Of a DNA stretch of 64,000 bases, positions 12,832 to 23,418 are shown one piece after another. The stretch comes from Cryptomeria japonica (taxonomy: Eukaryota > Streptophyta > Pinopsida > Cupressales > Cupressaceae), in NCBI RefSeq assembly GCF_030272615.1, contig NC_081407.1, positions 98,997,897-99,061,896 on the forward strand. Reading direction: 5' to 3'. Position numbers and translations under genes: made by a program. Numbering within the stretch: position 1 is the first letter of the stretch; the number at the start of each line of letters is the position of its first letter. The notes under the pieces were generated by a model. The model had not been told where the DNA came from and searched no databases. It saw only the letters and a program-made list of their open reading frames with translations.

Positions 12832-13185
12832 CTTATTGGTAAGGAATGCAGTAGTAAGTGGATATGAAGCCTAAAAATGTCGAAGTAGTTCCTGAATTGT
12901 TGTCCATTGCTGCAGATAATGATATCATTAAATATAACACAAAACATCACAATACAAAGCAATTCTCAAATGTACATCAATTTCAAGAATTAACCTGAAC
13001 ATACAATATCATCTCTTGAAACCCAAAGCAAAATGAATGTAAAATGTATGGTAAAGCCTAAGGGTTCTTACCTCCAACAATTCATCCTTTGTTTTCCTGT
13101 AAAGTTTATCCAGAATGTCCTTTTCAGGGTTCTTCCCAAGGTGATACCGTGTACTTGAAATATATTGAGTTAAGCTATTAAGAAC
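12832..13185 (-). pseudogene. TFB1: TFB1-like (TFIIH p62 subunit), two late exons, broken
   Basis: Two minus-strand exons. 13072-13185 (38 codons) encodes a segment containing SSTRYHLGKNPE and KDELLE. 12832-12909 (26 codons) encodes WTTIQELLRHF, a stop, then ASYPLTTAFLTNK. Both have AG acceptors and GT donors, the intron between them is 162 bp, and phases agree (0/0). They match the C-terminal part of plant TFB1, the p62 core subunit of TFIIH, which acts in transcription initiation and nucleotide excision repair; there the LLRHF motif is followed by Trp. Here that codon is TAG (12871-12873). These exons continue the gene whose preceding exons are at 30870-31527, across a 17.7 kb intron. Later exons were not found. 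Identification rests on remembered family sequence, with no search run. Confidence 0.75.
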
Positions 13186-14585
13186 CTGGAATTAAACATA
13201 GTTGATAAGAAAATAAAAGTATGGAAGACCCTCTCTATTTACTACAAAAAACTATACGTTTTGATTCCATATCTACTTTTGCTTTTGTAAAAGAAAGAAC
13301 AAGACAATCTTCTCCCACCATATGTAGAATCTTCCACTTCCAAAACACATCATTTCAAATAAGTCAGGTGATATTTACATTTATCATAATGAGCTTTTGT
13401 ACAGTTGATAGAACGATAGCCTTGAGAATTAAATTTTAGGGAAAGCAATTATATAAGTAGAAATTTATTCAGTGAAGATTACATAGCAAAAGTATCAAAG
13501 TATTTGCATGCCTAATAACAAAATTTTATTTCCTAATATTTTTAATGTATAGAAATGTTTACAAACCATACACAATACTAATAAATTTAATATATAATAC
13601 AATAATAAATTATAAATAAAGTTTCTACTAATAAATAAGCAAATAAACAAAATAGTTGACTCAACTTTTCATCAATAATCTTATAAAGAATTACAAAAAT
13701 TTGAACAACTTTGGCCATAAACTAAACTGTACAACTCGATCATTAAACACAACTTGATCATGAATAAATCAGGCACAAAGCAACAATAGATGCAGAGGTG
13801 TTTTCTCTTTTCACTCCTCAAGTGTTGTTTTTCAAAAAGAATTGGTTACTACACAAAGTTCTCATGAATAAATTGAAATGATCATTATGGCAAAGACAAC
13901 AATGTCATCATAACTATGCCAGGTTGAATAGCGGCAAAGCATGAAATTGCACCCAGTAGTCTTCTCTTTAGGGTCGAGGACTTGATTTTATGACTTCGAA
14001 AGCGAATATGAAAACAATTAAAAAACTGTTAGGTTCATCATAACTTATCTTAATATAGTAAATTCATGTTAACAGAACATTCCCCAAACTTAGGATGGCC
14101 ATAAATGCCTAAGACGATATCCCAAGGTATATAAACAATAAATGCCAAAGAATTTAGGCTTGTAACATGAGGGTTCAAATCAAGTGCAATAAAGATTGAT
14201 GAGGAAGATGTAACAACCTATCTATAAACTTTGCACCCATAACAAAAGGTCTCAAACCATGGGTTGGAAACAACAAACCAAATCAGAGCAATGGGACCCT
14301 TTCCTCTGTCAACACAATCTTCTCTCAAGTCCGAGTCTGTCTAAGAAAGTTGCTTCCTTGCTTACAATCTGGTTTCTCAAATCTATCATATTCTTCTTCC
14401 TTTCTTTTCAATAGATATTGTGGTCTTCCATTGTGGTCAACTTAGGATGCTTTCAGAAATCCCTGACAATGATGCATTATATGCTTCTTTTTATGTAAGG
14501 AAATAACAACCAAATTCAACAAAAATGATTGAGTCCCTATCAATATGTTTTGGGACTTTAGGACCCCTAATACATTAATTCCTTG
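13186..14585. other. Intronic sequence, no recognised feature
   Basis: AT-rich DNA upstream of the late TFB1 exons. No repeat shared with the rest of the window and no coding frame could be supported. Confidence 0.4.
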
Positions 14586-16990
14586 TTGATTGGCACCCAT
14601 AAATTGGAAGGTCGATGGCCCAATAGTAGGTTTACAAAGACTTAATTACTTATCTTTGAGAAGTACATTCAATCCACACCATACATTGATGATTGTGTTT
14701 GTTAGATTCTACCTGAAAATCTCCATGTGCACTATTGCAAGTTTCTTCATCACATTAGCTATCAGCAACATGGATTCTAATATCATTTTTGAAAAACTCT
14801 CCAAAATCTCTTTTGACTCGTGCTTACTCTTGAGCCAAAATGCTAGGCAAGTTACTCATCCAAAAACTCTCCAACGAGTTTTTGAAAAACTCTTGGCAAT
14901 TTTTTCCTATAAAACTCACAAGTAAATGCAAAAAATCTCAAGATTTGTATTAAAAACTCCTACAAATTCATAAAATTTATTTTTTTCTTGCTTGCAGTTG
15001 ATAAAACACAATTTTCATTGGTGATACAGGTTTCAAAGGCCTTAATCTGTTGCCTCTCGACGACCCCATTGGGGGTGTTGCCCCCAAACCCCCACAAGGG
15101 GCATTGCCTCTTGACCCCAAGGAGGGGCACTACCCCTCGATCTCATTTGAGTCTCCACTCCCAAATCCTCGTTAGATATTGGAATATGTCAAATAAAAAA
15201 CTTGATTGTAATGAGTGGGTGATGGGGAATTGGGATATAACTCTTGAGTGTGCCTACTTGCATGTTATTATTGCATAGCTTGCCAAAAATCTCTTTACAT
15301 GAGGCAACTTCTATATATGACATGGTTAGTGGAAATGGCATTATAACTGATTTAGAATTGAACTTTTTTTTTTGTCTATTGTATGTATTAAATTCTAATC
15401 TTGAATTATATATGATTGAAATTAGTAATATGCTCAACAAATTTAGTAATATGTGTGTTTTTGATGAATATTTTTAAACATTTATGTATATAAAATGTTC
15501 AATAAAATTTCTAAGTTTTTCCTGAGTCCCAAGTTTTTGAAATTTTTGGGCCAAAAGAGTTATTGCTAAGTGTTTTTCAACGTTGGGTTCTATTATTTAG
15601 TCACCATGCAGTGGAAATTCCATTATTGAATCTTTGCCCTTCTCTTGGCTCACTTTTCCTTCTCTTCAATTGCTATCTATTGTGGTAGTAATTGCAGTTC
15701 TTAATTGCAGCATGCTTTGCAAAATATCTACCATTTTGATGGCTATGGTAGTTTGCAATAATTGCCTTGCAATATTTTTAGCAAACTCAAGAGTTTAAAG
15801 GAAACAATTATGTTTCCATTAGAGGGTCGTTGTTCTTTTTCTATGGTTTGTTCCACTTCTACTTTTGCTTCACAAAGAATTTCTTTCTCCCTACACAAGT
15901 TCAAATATATTGCTTTTTTGGTGTGTGCCCTCATGATTGCTAAAACCTCTTTGTTTTTCTGCTAAATACCAACCATATCAATGGTAGATTTTTTGTTTTC
16001 GGTTGTCAGTATCTTCATAGTCTCCTAGTTTACACCATTTGCACAAGAGCCCTGCTTTATTTTGAATGCTTTAGTAGTCTCCCGCAAAGTGTCCCCACTC
16101 ATAGAGTGTCCTTTTCAATCATATTGTATCTAACTCTTTCTTCCACTAGTATTGATGTTGAATCTATTATTAGACCTTGGATTTCAATGTCCATAATAGA
16201 GCGTCTTTTAGAATCATATTGTATTTGACTAAATGCTTCCACCATTTCCATTGTTAATAATTTATTGCTATGGCAATGTACTTCGTGGAGTGGACTGCAC
16301 GCCTTATGCGAAGAGTACTTGAGTACTCGTTTTCAAATTATATGGGCATTCTTTGATTGAGTGGCCCAAGTCTTGACAAATATCATAGAAAAGTTTCTTG
16401 AAACAATTTGTTTGAATATGCCCTCCACAATTGTATTTTGTACATAATAGTTCTTTGTCTTTTTCATCTTCTTTTTTTCTTCCTTCAATTCAGTCATCAT
16501 TCGCATCATGTCCCTTCTAAAGCTTGTACAGTTCCAAATTTGTTCTCGCTGCTATCATCCGAATTTTCATCATCTTCTTTTTTTCTTTTGCCACAAGAAG
16601 ACATTTTCTCTGCATTTTCTATATCCGAAGCCCCATTGTACACATATGTATATGAAGAGGGTGGTACTACCTTCATCTTCTGTCATAGTGCCTTCAATGA
16701 AGATCTCTTCTTGAAGCTATTGGTTCATATTTTGTCTAACTTTACAAAGAACTCTTTGAGCCTATGATTATAGGCTTTGGCATTCTTGTGTTTGCCTTGC
16801 TTCATTATCATCCTATAGTAGCTTAAATTCCTCTTCAAAAGCTTTCTTCAATATTTCCCAAGTAGTTTAGGAAGTCAAGTCAAACTCCATGTACCAATAA
16901 ATAGCTATGCCTCTTAGGATTCCTGGGAAGGATCATAGCCAATATGATCTATCGTCCTAGTCAATTGATGCCCAAATCATCTCACGGGTT
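14586..16990 (-). mobile_element. Ty3/gypsy gag-protease remnant, decayed and interrupted
   Basis: On the minus strand this parallels the remnant at 33102-34830. 14586-14780 matches the protease-encoding segment near 33180-33350, and 15590-16990 matches the gag part near 33420-34700. Shared stretches include one reading CACAAAGTGTCCCCA on the plus strand. All frames are broken by stops and shifts. 14781-15589 is an inserted sequence. No RT or integrase region is visible. Confidence 0.55.
14781..15589. mobile_element. Degraded insertion resembling the CTCGG-type element at 32132-32983
   Basis: It carries repeated AACTC/GAGTTTTTG motifs at its left edge and a G/C-rich inverted stretch near 15065-15140 (GGGGGTGTTGCCCCC, CACAAGGGGCATTGCC). 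These resemble, in opposite orientation, the GGGGGCAGTGCCCCC block of the element at 32132-32983. It interrupts the gypsy remnant. Exact ends and target duplication could not be fixed. Confidence 0.4.
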
Positions 16991-17443
16991 TTATATAAAA
17001 ATCAAGAAAAAAGAAAAAGAAATGAAAAATGAAATATCAAAGTATTTGGCTTTGGGGATATGAGAATAACTCCATCGGGACTATGGATGCCCGACTGGCA
17101 ATGGAGCAATATTCGTGAGATTACAGAGATAACCTCATTGGGGCTATACACGCTCACTGGCAACGAGGCTCTATTCAGGATGCTTATGAAGTTTGGCCAA
17201 ACTATGTAGCTAGTCATGGTGGATTCTAAGTAGTCACAATGCTCTTGTGAGTCGGAATGAATACACTCACACACACATGGGGTAATCAAAGACTAAGTGC
17301 CCTGATCCAGTTTGGGGATTCTTCCTTTTGAGTACTTTTCCTAGTCTCTTGATAGGTTGGATTAAATTTTTCGAGGGTTCTAACTGTGGATTGAGTTTTT
17401 ATCTTTGAAATGTTCAGGAACATTTATTCGAGGTGGTGCTAGA
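16991..17443. other. Unassigned sequence between gypsy remnant and LTR-H copy 3
   Basis: No coding frame or named repeat was recognised. It contains two related stretches around 17060-17100 and 17130-17170, both with CTCCATCGGG/CTCATTGGGG followed by CTAT and a CCCGACTGGCAATGG or CTCACTGGCAACGAGG motif, suggesting a weak tandem duplication. Confidence 0.35.
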
Positions 17444-17466
17444 TGTTGTGATGTTTTCACACATCG

Positions 17467-17483
17467 CCCCATTACAAATGGGG
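17467..17483 (+). other. LTR-H 5' hairpin (copy 3)
   Basis: CCCCATT-ACA-AATGGGG, a perfect 7-bp stem with a 3-nt loop. It lies about 23 bases inside the TGTTGTG start. Confidence 0.75.
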
Positions 17484-17749
17484 ACCCCCACTTTTTCGAT
17501 CCTAGCTTAGGGTTTTAGTGTGGTGGTCTTGACTTAGTGTCAATCTCTTAGTCGTTAACCTTTAATTATGAGTGGGGTTGATTCTGTCAGTCCAAGATGA
17601 GTAGTTTAAGTTAGGTCACGAGGTGATGTCAAGGTTTCTAATGTTGTCAAGAATTGCTTTCAATGGTGAGATACATCCAAGTGACAGTGTGAAAGCAATG
17701 AACTCATCGCAAGTTTGGAGGAGAAAAATATCTAAGTTTAATTTTTCTT

Positions 17750-18550
17750 AGTTCATGGTCCTTATACAACCTTGCTCATCAAGCAGTATTTGTGCAAATG
17801 GACCCTAGAAATGCACCCATGCTAGAGAGGCAAGAACCATGAGATAAGCTAGGGCAATGTTATATAAGTGTTCAAGGTTGATGAATTGGGGTGCAAAAAC
17901 GAAAATTGACCAAGTCAGGTTTTTTCTCAAGTTGTGGTCATGATGCTAGTGTGCTTACCAAGATCAAATTTGTGCAAATGAGAGGTGAAATTGTGCCCAA
18001 GCTAGAGATGGTTTGAGGGAAAGTGGCATCAAAATGATCATCTTGATGATCAATTTGTCTAAGGCAAAGGCCAAATATAGGTCTAACTTGTGCAAATGAA
18101 GATCAAATTGTCGCCCTCATTAAGTTGTGCAAATCAGCCCGAAAATGCCTCCATCCTTGTGCACCTACATGAAAAACGCACTCAAGTTTGTGCATACACA
18201 GGTGTAATCTGCACCATAGCTGTGCAAGCAACAATGTAATCTTTGTGCAAGGGTTAATACATTATGCGCCATAAAGGGTGGAAGGCTAATTAGTACCATA
18301 TCCAAACTCAGAATCTAGTATTACAACATGGCAAAATTTACTAAGTTTAAACCTTGGTGCTTAGTGTATGTATATATCCATTGTGCGACCAGCTATGTGC
18401 ACTGGGCAAGACCATTCATCTGTGCATGATCACCATATGCACTATACGCTCTGCATTGTGCAGGCCACATGGCATTATGCGCTCAGGGGTTAAGTTTGTG
18501 CAAAACACCACCTAGAATCTGTTCTACATCATGCGCTCAGACCAGAGACA
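17750..18550. repeat. Irregular array of TGTGCAAA / TGCGC motifs
   Basis: TGTGCAAAT, TGTGCAAG, TGTGCACC, TGTGCAT and later ATGCGC-type words recur roughly every 30-60 bases, with flanking words such as GATCAAATT and TGCACCC. Periodicity is weaker than in the other LTR-H arrays, so this is an old or degraded array. It has no sustained reading frame. Confidence 0.55.
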
Positions 18551-19528
18551 GTAAGATCAGACCTGCAAACAATCAATTCAGACCTCCAAACATGAGAATC
18601 AGATCTAGAAAATTCAGTAATCAGACTAAATTTGAAACCTAGTTAGCACATACAAGGCATACCAAGCATGTTTTGATGAGGGATTGTTATTCAGACAGGG
18701 CTATAAAGAAAAGATCAAATGTGTATTTTAAACATCAATCGTTCTATTTTTGAGTGTAGTATTTGAAGAGCAAACTTGATTTAGGGAGGTAGATCTGATT
18801 GCAGATAATCTCTAAAGCTTCGAAAGGGCAAAATCGGATTTAACACCTGGTGTTCCTCGATGTTATTTTCAGAATGATAGGGTTTTTATAGTGACCTGAT
18901 TTGTTAGGTATTAATATTATCTCATTCAAACCTTGGTGTATAATGACAGGTCTTTTATCTTTCAAATTTCGATGCGAAGATAGAAAAGAAGAACACCTCA
19001 TGGGCTTAAGGAAGGTGATGACTTGAAGAGAAGAGTTCACAAAGACTACTCAATGAGATGAATCAACAACATCAAAAACCAAGGCATGGAGCGAGGGTAA
19101 CACAGTGAAGCATTCAAAGAGCTAAGCATTGCAACGTGAGGAACTCAAGGCTTCAATGAGAGAAAGTTGAGATCAAGCACCATGCAAGCATATATTTCCA
19201 AGCTAGGAGGTGAACTTGTGCAAGATAAGCAACCATGTGGTATCACATAGTCTACGTCCCTAGGGGAGCTATGAAAAGGAAGACCAAGACCTAAGCATCA
19301 TGATGAAGTATCAAGTCTACAATGCAAGTTGAGGTGGCATCCCAGTCATCATTCAACCAATCAAAGGGTTCCACATCAACTCGTATAAGTTCTATGTATC
19401 TGACTCATCCTATGATGGCACAAACTTCAAGATACCTAACCTCATATTTCATTGGTTCCCATTCAAAGTTGGACATGTGTTCCAAATATTTTAATTATCT
19501 CATTGGCTAGAATAGAGTTTGTTGTAAC

Positions 19529-19620
19529 AAACCCTAATTAGGGTTTTGCCTTGTAAATCTCGGCCATTAATTGGAGAATCAATCTGAGCCATTGAATTGT
19601 ATTGAGAGTACCATAAAAGG
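19529..19620 (+). promoter_or_regulatory. LTR-H copy 3 promoter: telo-box palindrome and TATA box
   Basis: AAACCCTAATTAGGGTTT (19529-19546) is a perfect inverted pair of plant telo-boxes (AAACCCTAA). About 65 bases later CCATAAAAGG (19611-19620) is a TATA box, followed by a conserved TTGTAAAGGGTTAATAG. The order is the same in the other LTR-H copies that keep this region. Confidence 0.65.
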
Positions 19621-20393
19621 CTCAACTCTCTCATTGTAAAGGGTTAATAGAGAAGAGTAGAGTAATAGAAAGAATAGATAATTGCTAGTAGCAAGAGCAA
19701 TCAATAGTTAGGAATTAGAGTAGAGTAGGAGAAGGCATAGATTGTTGCTAAGATCTTGTTGTAAGAGACATTTTGTTTTCATTGAAGTTATGGTGAATTC
19801 TCTATGTTAATTCAACATGTTGTGTGGTCTCTACTTCTCATTTGCTTCAAAGTTGATTAGATGAATGGAAGATATCATTGTTGATGAATGGTGTACCTAA
19901 TGTTCACACTACATGTAATTTGTTGATTGCAAATTGCAATGCGTAGTAAACTGAACTTTTGTAAAAGGTTAACTTCTATTACTTTATGCTCATTGTTAGT
20001 GTGGTTGATGTGCATTGGTGATATGAAAATCATTTGTTTATCCTTAGGAGATTGCACCATTTTTGTATACTCGTTTCTTGATGGCGAAACAAAGTTTGGT
20101 TTGGTCACACCTAATCAACAATTAGTTCCTACATTCTTAGGATTAGATTAGCTTTCTTAACCCTTAATTCCTTTTTCTACTTGTTTTCCAAATCAAGTAA
20201 GTCTTCATGTTCCAGCAACATTCAAGTATAAACATAAGTCCCCTTGTGATTCCAGCAATATCACATCAACCATTGAGCTATCTACATGTCAAGATCTGAC
20301 AATAGAAACCTTGGAGTCATCTCGGTTGATCACATAATTTAGCATCTGAGGAGATTTTGATCAAGAGAGGATAAAGTGCCTATGGTATTGTTA

Positions 20394-20423
20394 CCTATTT
20401 TTCGCTCCTGGCTGAAAAATAGG
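20394..20423. other. Terminal hairpin of Element X copy A
   Basis: CCTATTTTTC and GAAAAATAGG form a perfect 10-bp stem around a 10-nt loop, five bases from the element end. The stem is unchanged at 39822-39851 (copy B) and 53281-53310 (copy C), while the loop differs in C. Confidence 0.85.
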
Positions 20424-20582
20424 TTAAGAAATGCTAGCATGAACAAAAGAAGGCTAGTGTGTACCAATTCTCTATTTTTGTGTTTCCAATTGTACTAAGG
20501 AGTGATTTAAAGATGGTATTTCTGAGTACTTCTAGTCTGTAACGACAAAGAGAGAAACATCTCATTCAAAAGGAGAAGTATT

Positions 20583-20867
20583 TTATTCATATTCAAACAT
20601 GCGTCCCACACAAAGAGCCGTGAGACTAGCTGCGTGCATCCAGTGCAGAAAGGAAATATACATATATGTATGCACAAGTACAAAGAAAAAAATGAGGAAA
20701 GGCATGTCGAGAATGGAACCAGTCATTGCCTGAATGACTGGAACAGTTGAGGTACGCTCGATGTCGCCTTTGTCTTGCTGCTCCACCCTGGTCCGTTGAT
20801 GTTTTCCTTCTGATATCTGCAAAAGAGTTGAAACAAGCAATGCGTTAGAACATTTTGTTCTAAGCAA
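20583..20867 (-). other. Conserved reading frame and possible 3' exon in the short terminal module
   Basis: A minus-strand frame of 94 codons recurs in copies B (39399-39641, +) and C (52853-53107, +), sharing MLRTKCSN, the VEQQDKG region and VPVIQAMTGSIL. It then becomes hydrophobic, and in B it shifts frame. A TTTGCAG acceptor-like site precedes ATATCAGAAGG and an AATAAA follows at the other end, so the region could be the last exon of a transcript running opposite to the captured genes. The frame may also be chance preservation between young copies. No known domain was recognised. Confidence 0.3.
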
Positions 20868-21489
20868 TGGCTGACTGCATTTCTAACATGTGTACTAATG
20901 CACGCATATATATATATATGATCCCTACATGCATCAGATGCATATAACTCGAATCATAAAGGAATCTCGAAAGGCAAATATCAGATCAAAGGAAAATCAC
21001 CATACATATGCATATTTTGCTAACAGGTTTGTTTCATGTGCAGGGAAAGGAAAAAGGACAGCTTGCTGGTCATGAAGTTCACTAAGATGAGTGGAGATGA
21101 ATGCGGCTCCCACAAGGGTTGAGCCCAGCTCATGTGAAGAATGGCAAGGTTTCATACAATCAAATCATGTCAGAGCTGGTGATAAAAGGAAGAAGAGTAA
21201 CGAAAACGCAAGTATGCAATCACATTATCAGCCAATATACATGATGAGACTTCTTTTTAGAACGTGAATAAGATGTGCAAATATCTACAAATGATCAACA
21301 AGACGACATTTTATGCATCAAGCCTAAAAGATTTTTTATGATAAGCTGGAAAAGGCGTGATTGATCAGACATTTCAACAAATTCAAGACAGCTGCGTCCT
21401 TGGAAATAATATTCAGGTTTTAAGAGAATAATGTTTAAATGGCAGCTACAGTTTTCATAAAATATCTATTTTTGATGCACAGCATTAGG

Positions 21490-22054
21490 TGACAGATGAC
21501 AAAGGGAGGGTTTTTAATGTTGTTTTTTCACCATTTTCAGTCCAAACAGTCATTCAGAGATGCACACAGCAGTGAAGTTATCAAAGGAGTACACAGTGGT
21601 CATGATCAGACAAGTCTTGTTGACCCATTTTGCTTTGTTCCAGATGGAGAGCTAGATGCAGGAACAGAAATTAATGTCAACCTTAATTATCAATTGTTGG
21701 GGCCGATGTATCTGAGGATGGAAAGTATATTCTTTTACATATTACAGAGGGTTGTGATCCTGTGAATAGGCTCTATTATTGTGATCTCGATATCCTTCCT
21801 CAAGGTATTGAGAGTTTCAAAGGCAAGGAGGAGATGCTTCCATTCCAGAAGCTCATTGATAATTTTGAAGCAGAATATGCCCTTGTTGCAAATAATGATA
21901 CTGAGTTCACATTCCAGACAAATAAAAATGCTCCAAGGTATAAATTGGTCCGAGTGGACATGAGGTACCCAGAATCTTGGAGTGATGTTGTTCCAGAATC
22001 AGACAAGGATGTACTTGAATCAGCTGTGAGTGTCAATGGCAATCAGCTTTTAGA
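21490..22054 (+). pseudogene. Prolyl oligopeptidase fragment (captured, broken)
   Basis: From about 21650 the translation resembles the beta-propeller part of plant prolyl oligopeptidase, a cytosolic serine peptidase cutting after proline. DAGTEINVNLN lies in one frame; after a shift near 21705, VSEDGKYILLHITEGCDPVN, YYCDLD, FTFQTNK and LESAVSVNGNQL follow in another. A stretch of roughly 25 residues normally found between NLN and the GKYILL segment is missing. The catalytic domain (Ser-Asp-His) is absent. No intron interrupts the piece. The first part (21490-21640) is a frame also present in copy B and was not identified. It runs into a GH35 fragment at 22055. Confidence 0.7.
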
Positions 22055-22857
22055 ATGATGAGACAACCAAAATGGGGGCACATTAAAGATCTACATAGAG
22101 CTATTAAACTTTGTGAACCAGCTATGATAAGCTCAGAGCCTGAATATCGCTATCTTGGACCTGGTTTAGAGGCACACCTTTACTACACAGACTTAGGAAC
22201 ATGTTCAGCATTCAGTGCCAATACCGATAAGACAAAAGATTTAACTACAACATTTAATGGAAACACTTATAGCTTGCCTGCGTGGTCTGTGAGCATCCTT
22301 CCGGATTGTAAAAATGTTGTCTTCAATACAGCAAAGGTTACCACACTCACCACTTCTGCACAATTGGAATTTGTGGAGAGCACTAATGGGACAATAGGCC
22401 CAACATGGAAGTGGTACAAAGAGCCTATAGGAATATGGGGGCCTAATGCATTTACAAAAAATGGTCTAGTGGACCAAATAAATATGACAGGCGACTCAAG
22501 TGATTACTTATGGTACCCAATAAGTTTTGAAGTTACCAGCGATGAACTTGCTGATGGCACCTGGCCATTTCTAAATGTCGAGACATTGGGACATGCACTG
22601 CATATTTTTATCAAGAAACAGTACATAGGTACTGGGACTGGTAGTAATTCAAATCCAAAATTTACAATGTATAAGCCAATATTTGTAAAACCAGGAAAGA
22701 ATACATTGGACCTATTAAGTATGACTGTGGGCCTAAAGAATATTGGCCCATATTATGATACAGAAGGTGCAGGAATTACTGGCCCGATTACTTTGAAAGG
22801 CTTGAAAAGTGGTACACAAGATCTTTCAATGTGGCAACGGACATATCAGATTGGATT
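22055..22857 (+). pseudogene. Beta-galactosidase (GH35) fragment 1, captured
   Basis: An open frame (22055-22996) encodes part of a plant GH35 beta-galactosidase, a cell-wall enzyme removing terminal beta-galactosyl residues. It opens with RQPKWGHIKDLHRAIKLCEP, the end of the catalytic region. It continues through the beta-sandwich part with SILPDCKNVVFNTAKV, DYLWYPISFEV, GHALHIFIKKQYIG and LLSMTVGLKNIGPYYD, ending at TYQIGLQ. The N-terminal half, with signal peptide and catalytic glutamates, is absent, so it cannot be an active enzyme. About 267 codons run without an intron although plant members of this family normally have many. The last codons (22858-22996) read out of frame into fragment 2. 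Confidence 0.85.
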
Positions 22858-23418
22858 GCAAGATTGGAGTGCAGACTTCTATTGTAGAAATGCAGTCTAT
22901 AGATATGATGTCCGCAAATTCCTTGCTAGAAGAAGAGTCAAATGCAGCAATACATTGGGAGACATTCAAGGAAAAAGTTGGAGTTTGGGGAAATGATGCT
23001 TTTACTACTAACACTCTTATAGACCAAATTAATACAACAAAAGACACCACTGATTATTTGTGGTACACAACAAGTCTGCAGGTTGATGAAAAGGAACCAT
23101 TTTTTTTTTTTAGTAATGGGTTGCTGCCAGTGCTAATAGTTGAGTCAAGGGGACATGCAATGCACCTCTTCATCAATAATGAATTTATAGGAAGTGCATC
23201 AGGGAATGGGGATGATATCACATTCAAGTATGAAAAAGCTATTCATTCAAGGGCAGGAAAAAATGACATTGTTTTCTTGAGCATGACAGTGGATTTACAG
23301 AATGGTGGACCACATTATGATTTTGTGGGAGCAGGCATTTCCAAGGTCAAATTAGAAGGCTTTCGAAATGGATCAATAGACTTGTCCACAAATTGGACAT
23401 ATCAGATTGGATTGCAAG
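22858..23418 (+). pseudogene. Beta-galactosidase (GH35) fragment 2, captured from a paralogue
   Basis: In the frame open from 22809, the residues from about 22860 (KIGVQTS) match the same C-terminal half of plant beta-galactosidase as fragment 1 but from a different gene. Landmarks are VGVWGNDAFTTNTLIDQINT, DYLWYTTSLQVDE, ESRGHAMHLFINNEFIGSA and LLSMTV-like FLSMTVDLQNGGPHYD. It ends TYQIGLQG. Fragments 1 and 2 end in the same 24-base sequence (22839-22862 and 23395-23418). A T-run near 23100 adds a Phe tract. It is joined one base out of frame to the U-box piece. No catalytic part is present. Confidence 0.82.

Larger units (their letters stand above)
17444..20388 (+). mobile_element. LTR-H copy 3, main part (split by Element X copy A)
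   Basis: It starts TGTTGTGATGTTTTCACACATCG, followed by the hairpin at 17467-17483. A TGTGCAAAT-rich array follows (17750-18550), then the LTR promoter (telo-box 19529-19546, TATA at 19612) and the 3' region shared with other copies. Element X copy A is inserted at 20388; the LTR resumes at 26321 after the duplicated GGTAT and ends near 26345. Without the insert it is about 2.97 kb, the shortest fully delimited copy. Confidence 0.65.

Noticed and set aside
16408-16767. 119-codon plus-strand frame
   Set aside because: It is antisense to the decayed gypsy gag; its Phe/Ser-rich composition is what the antisense of Lys/Glu-rich gag gives.
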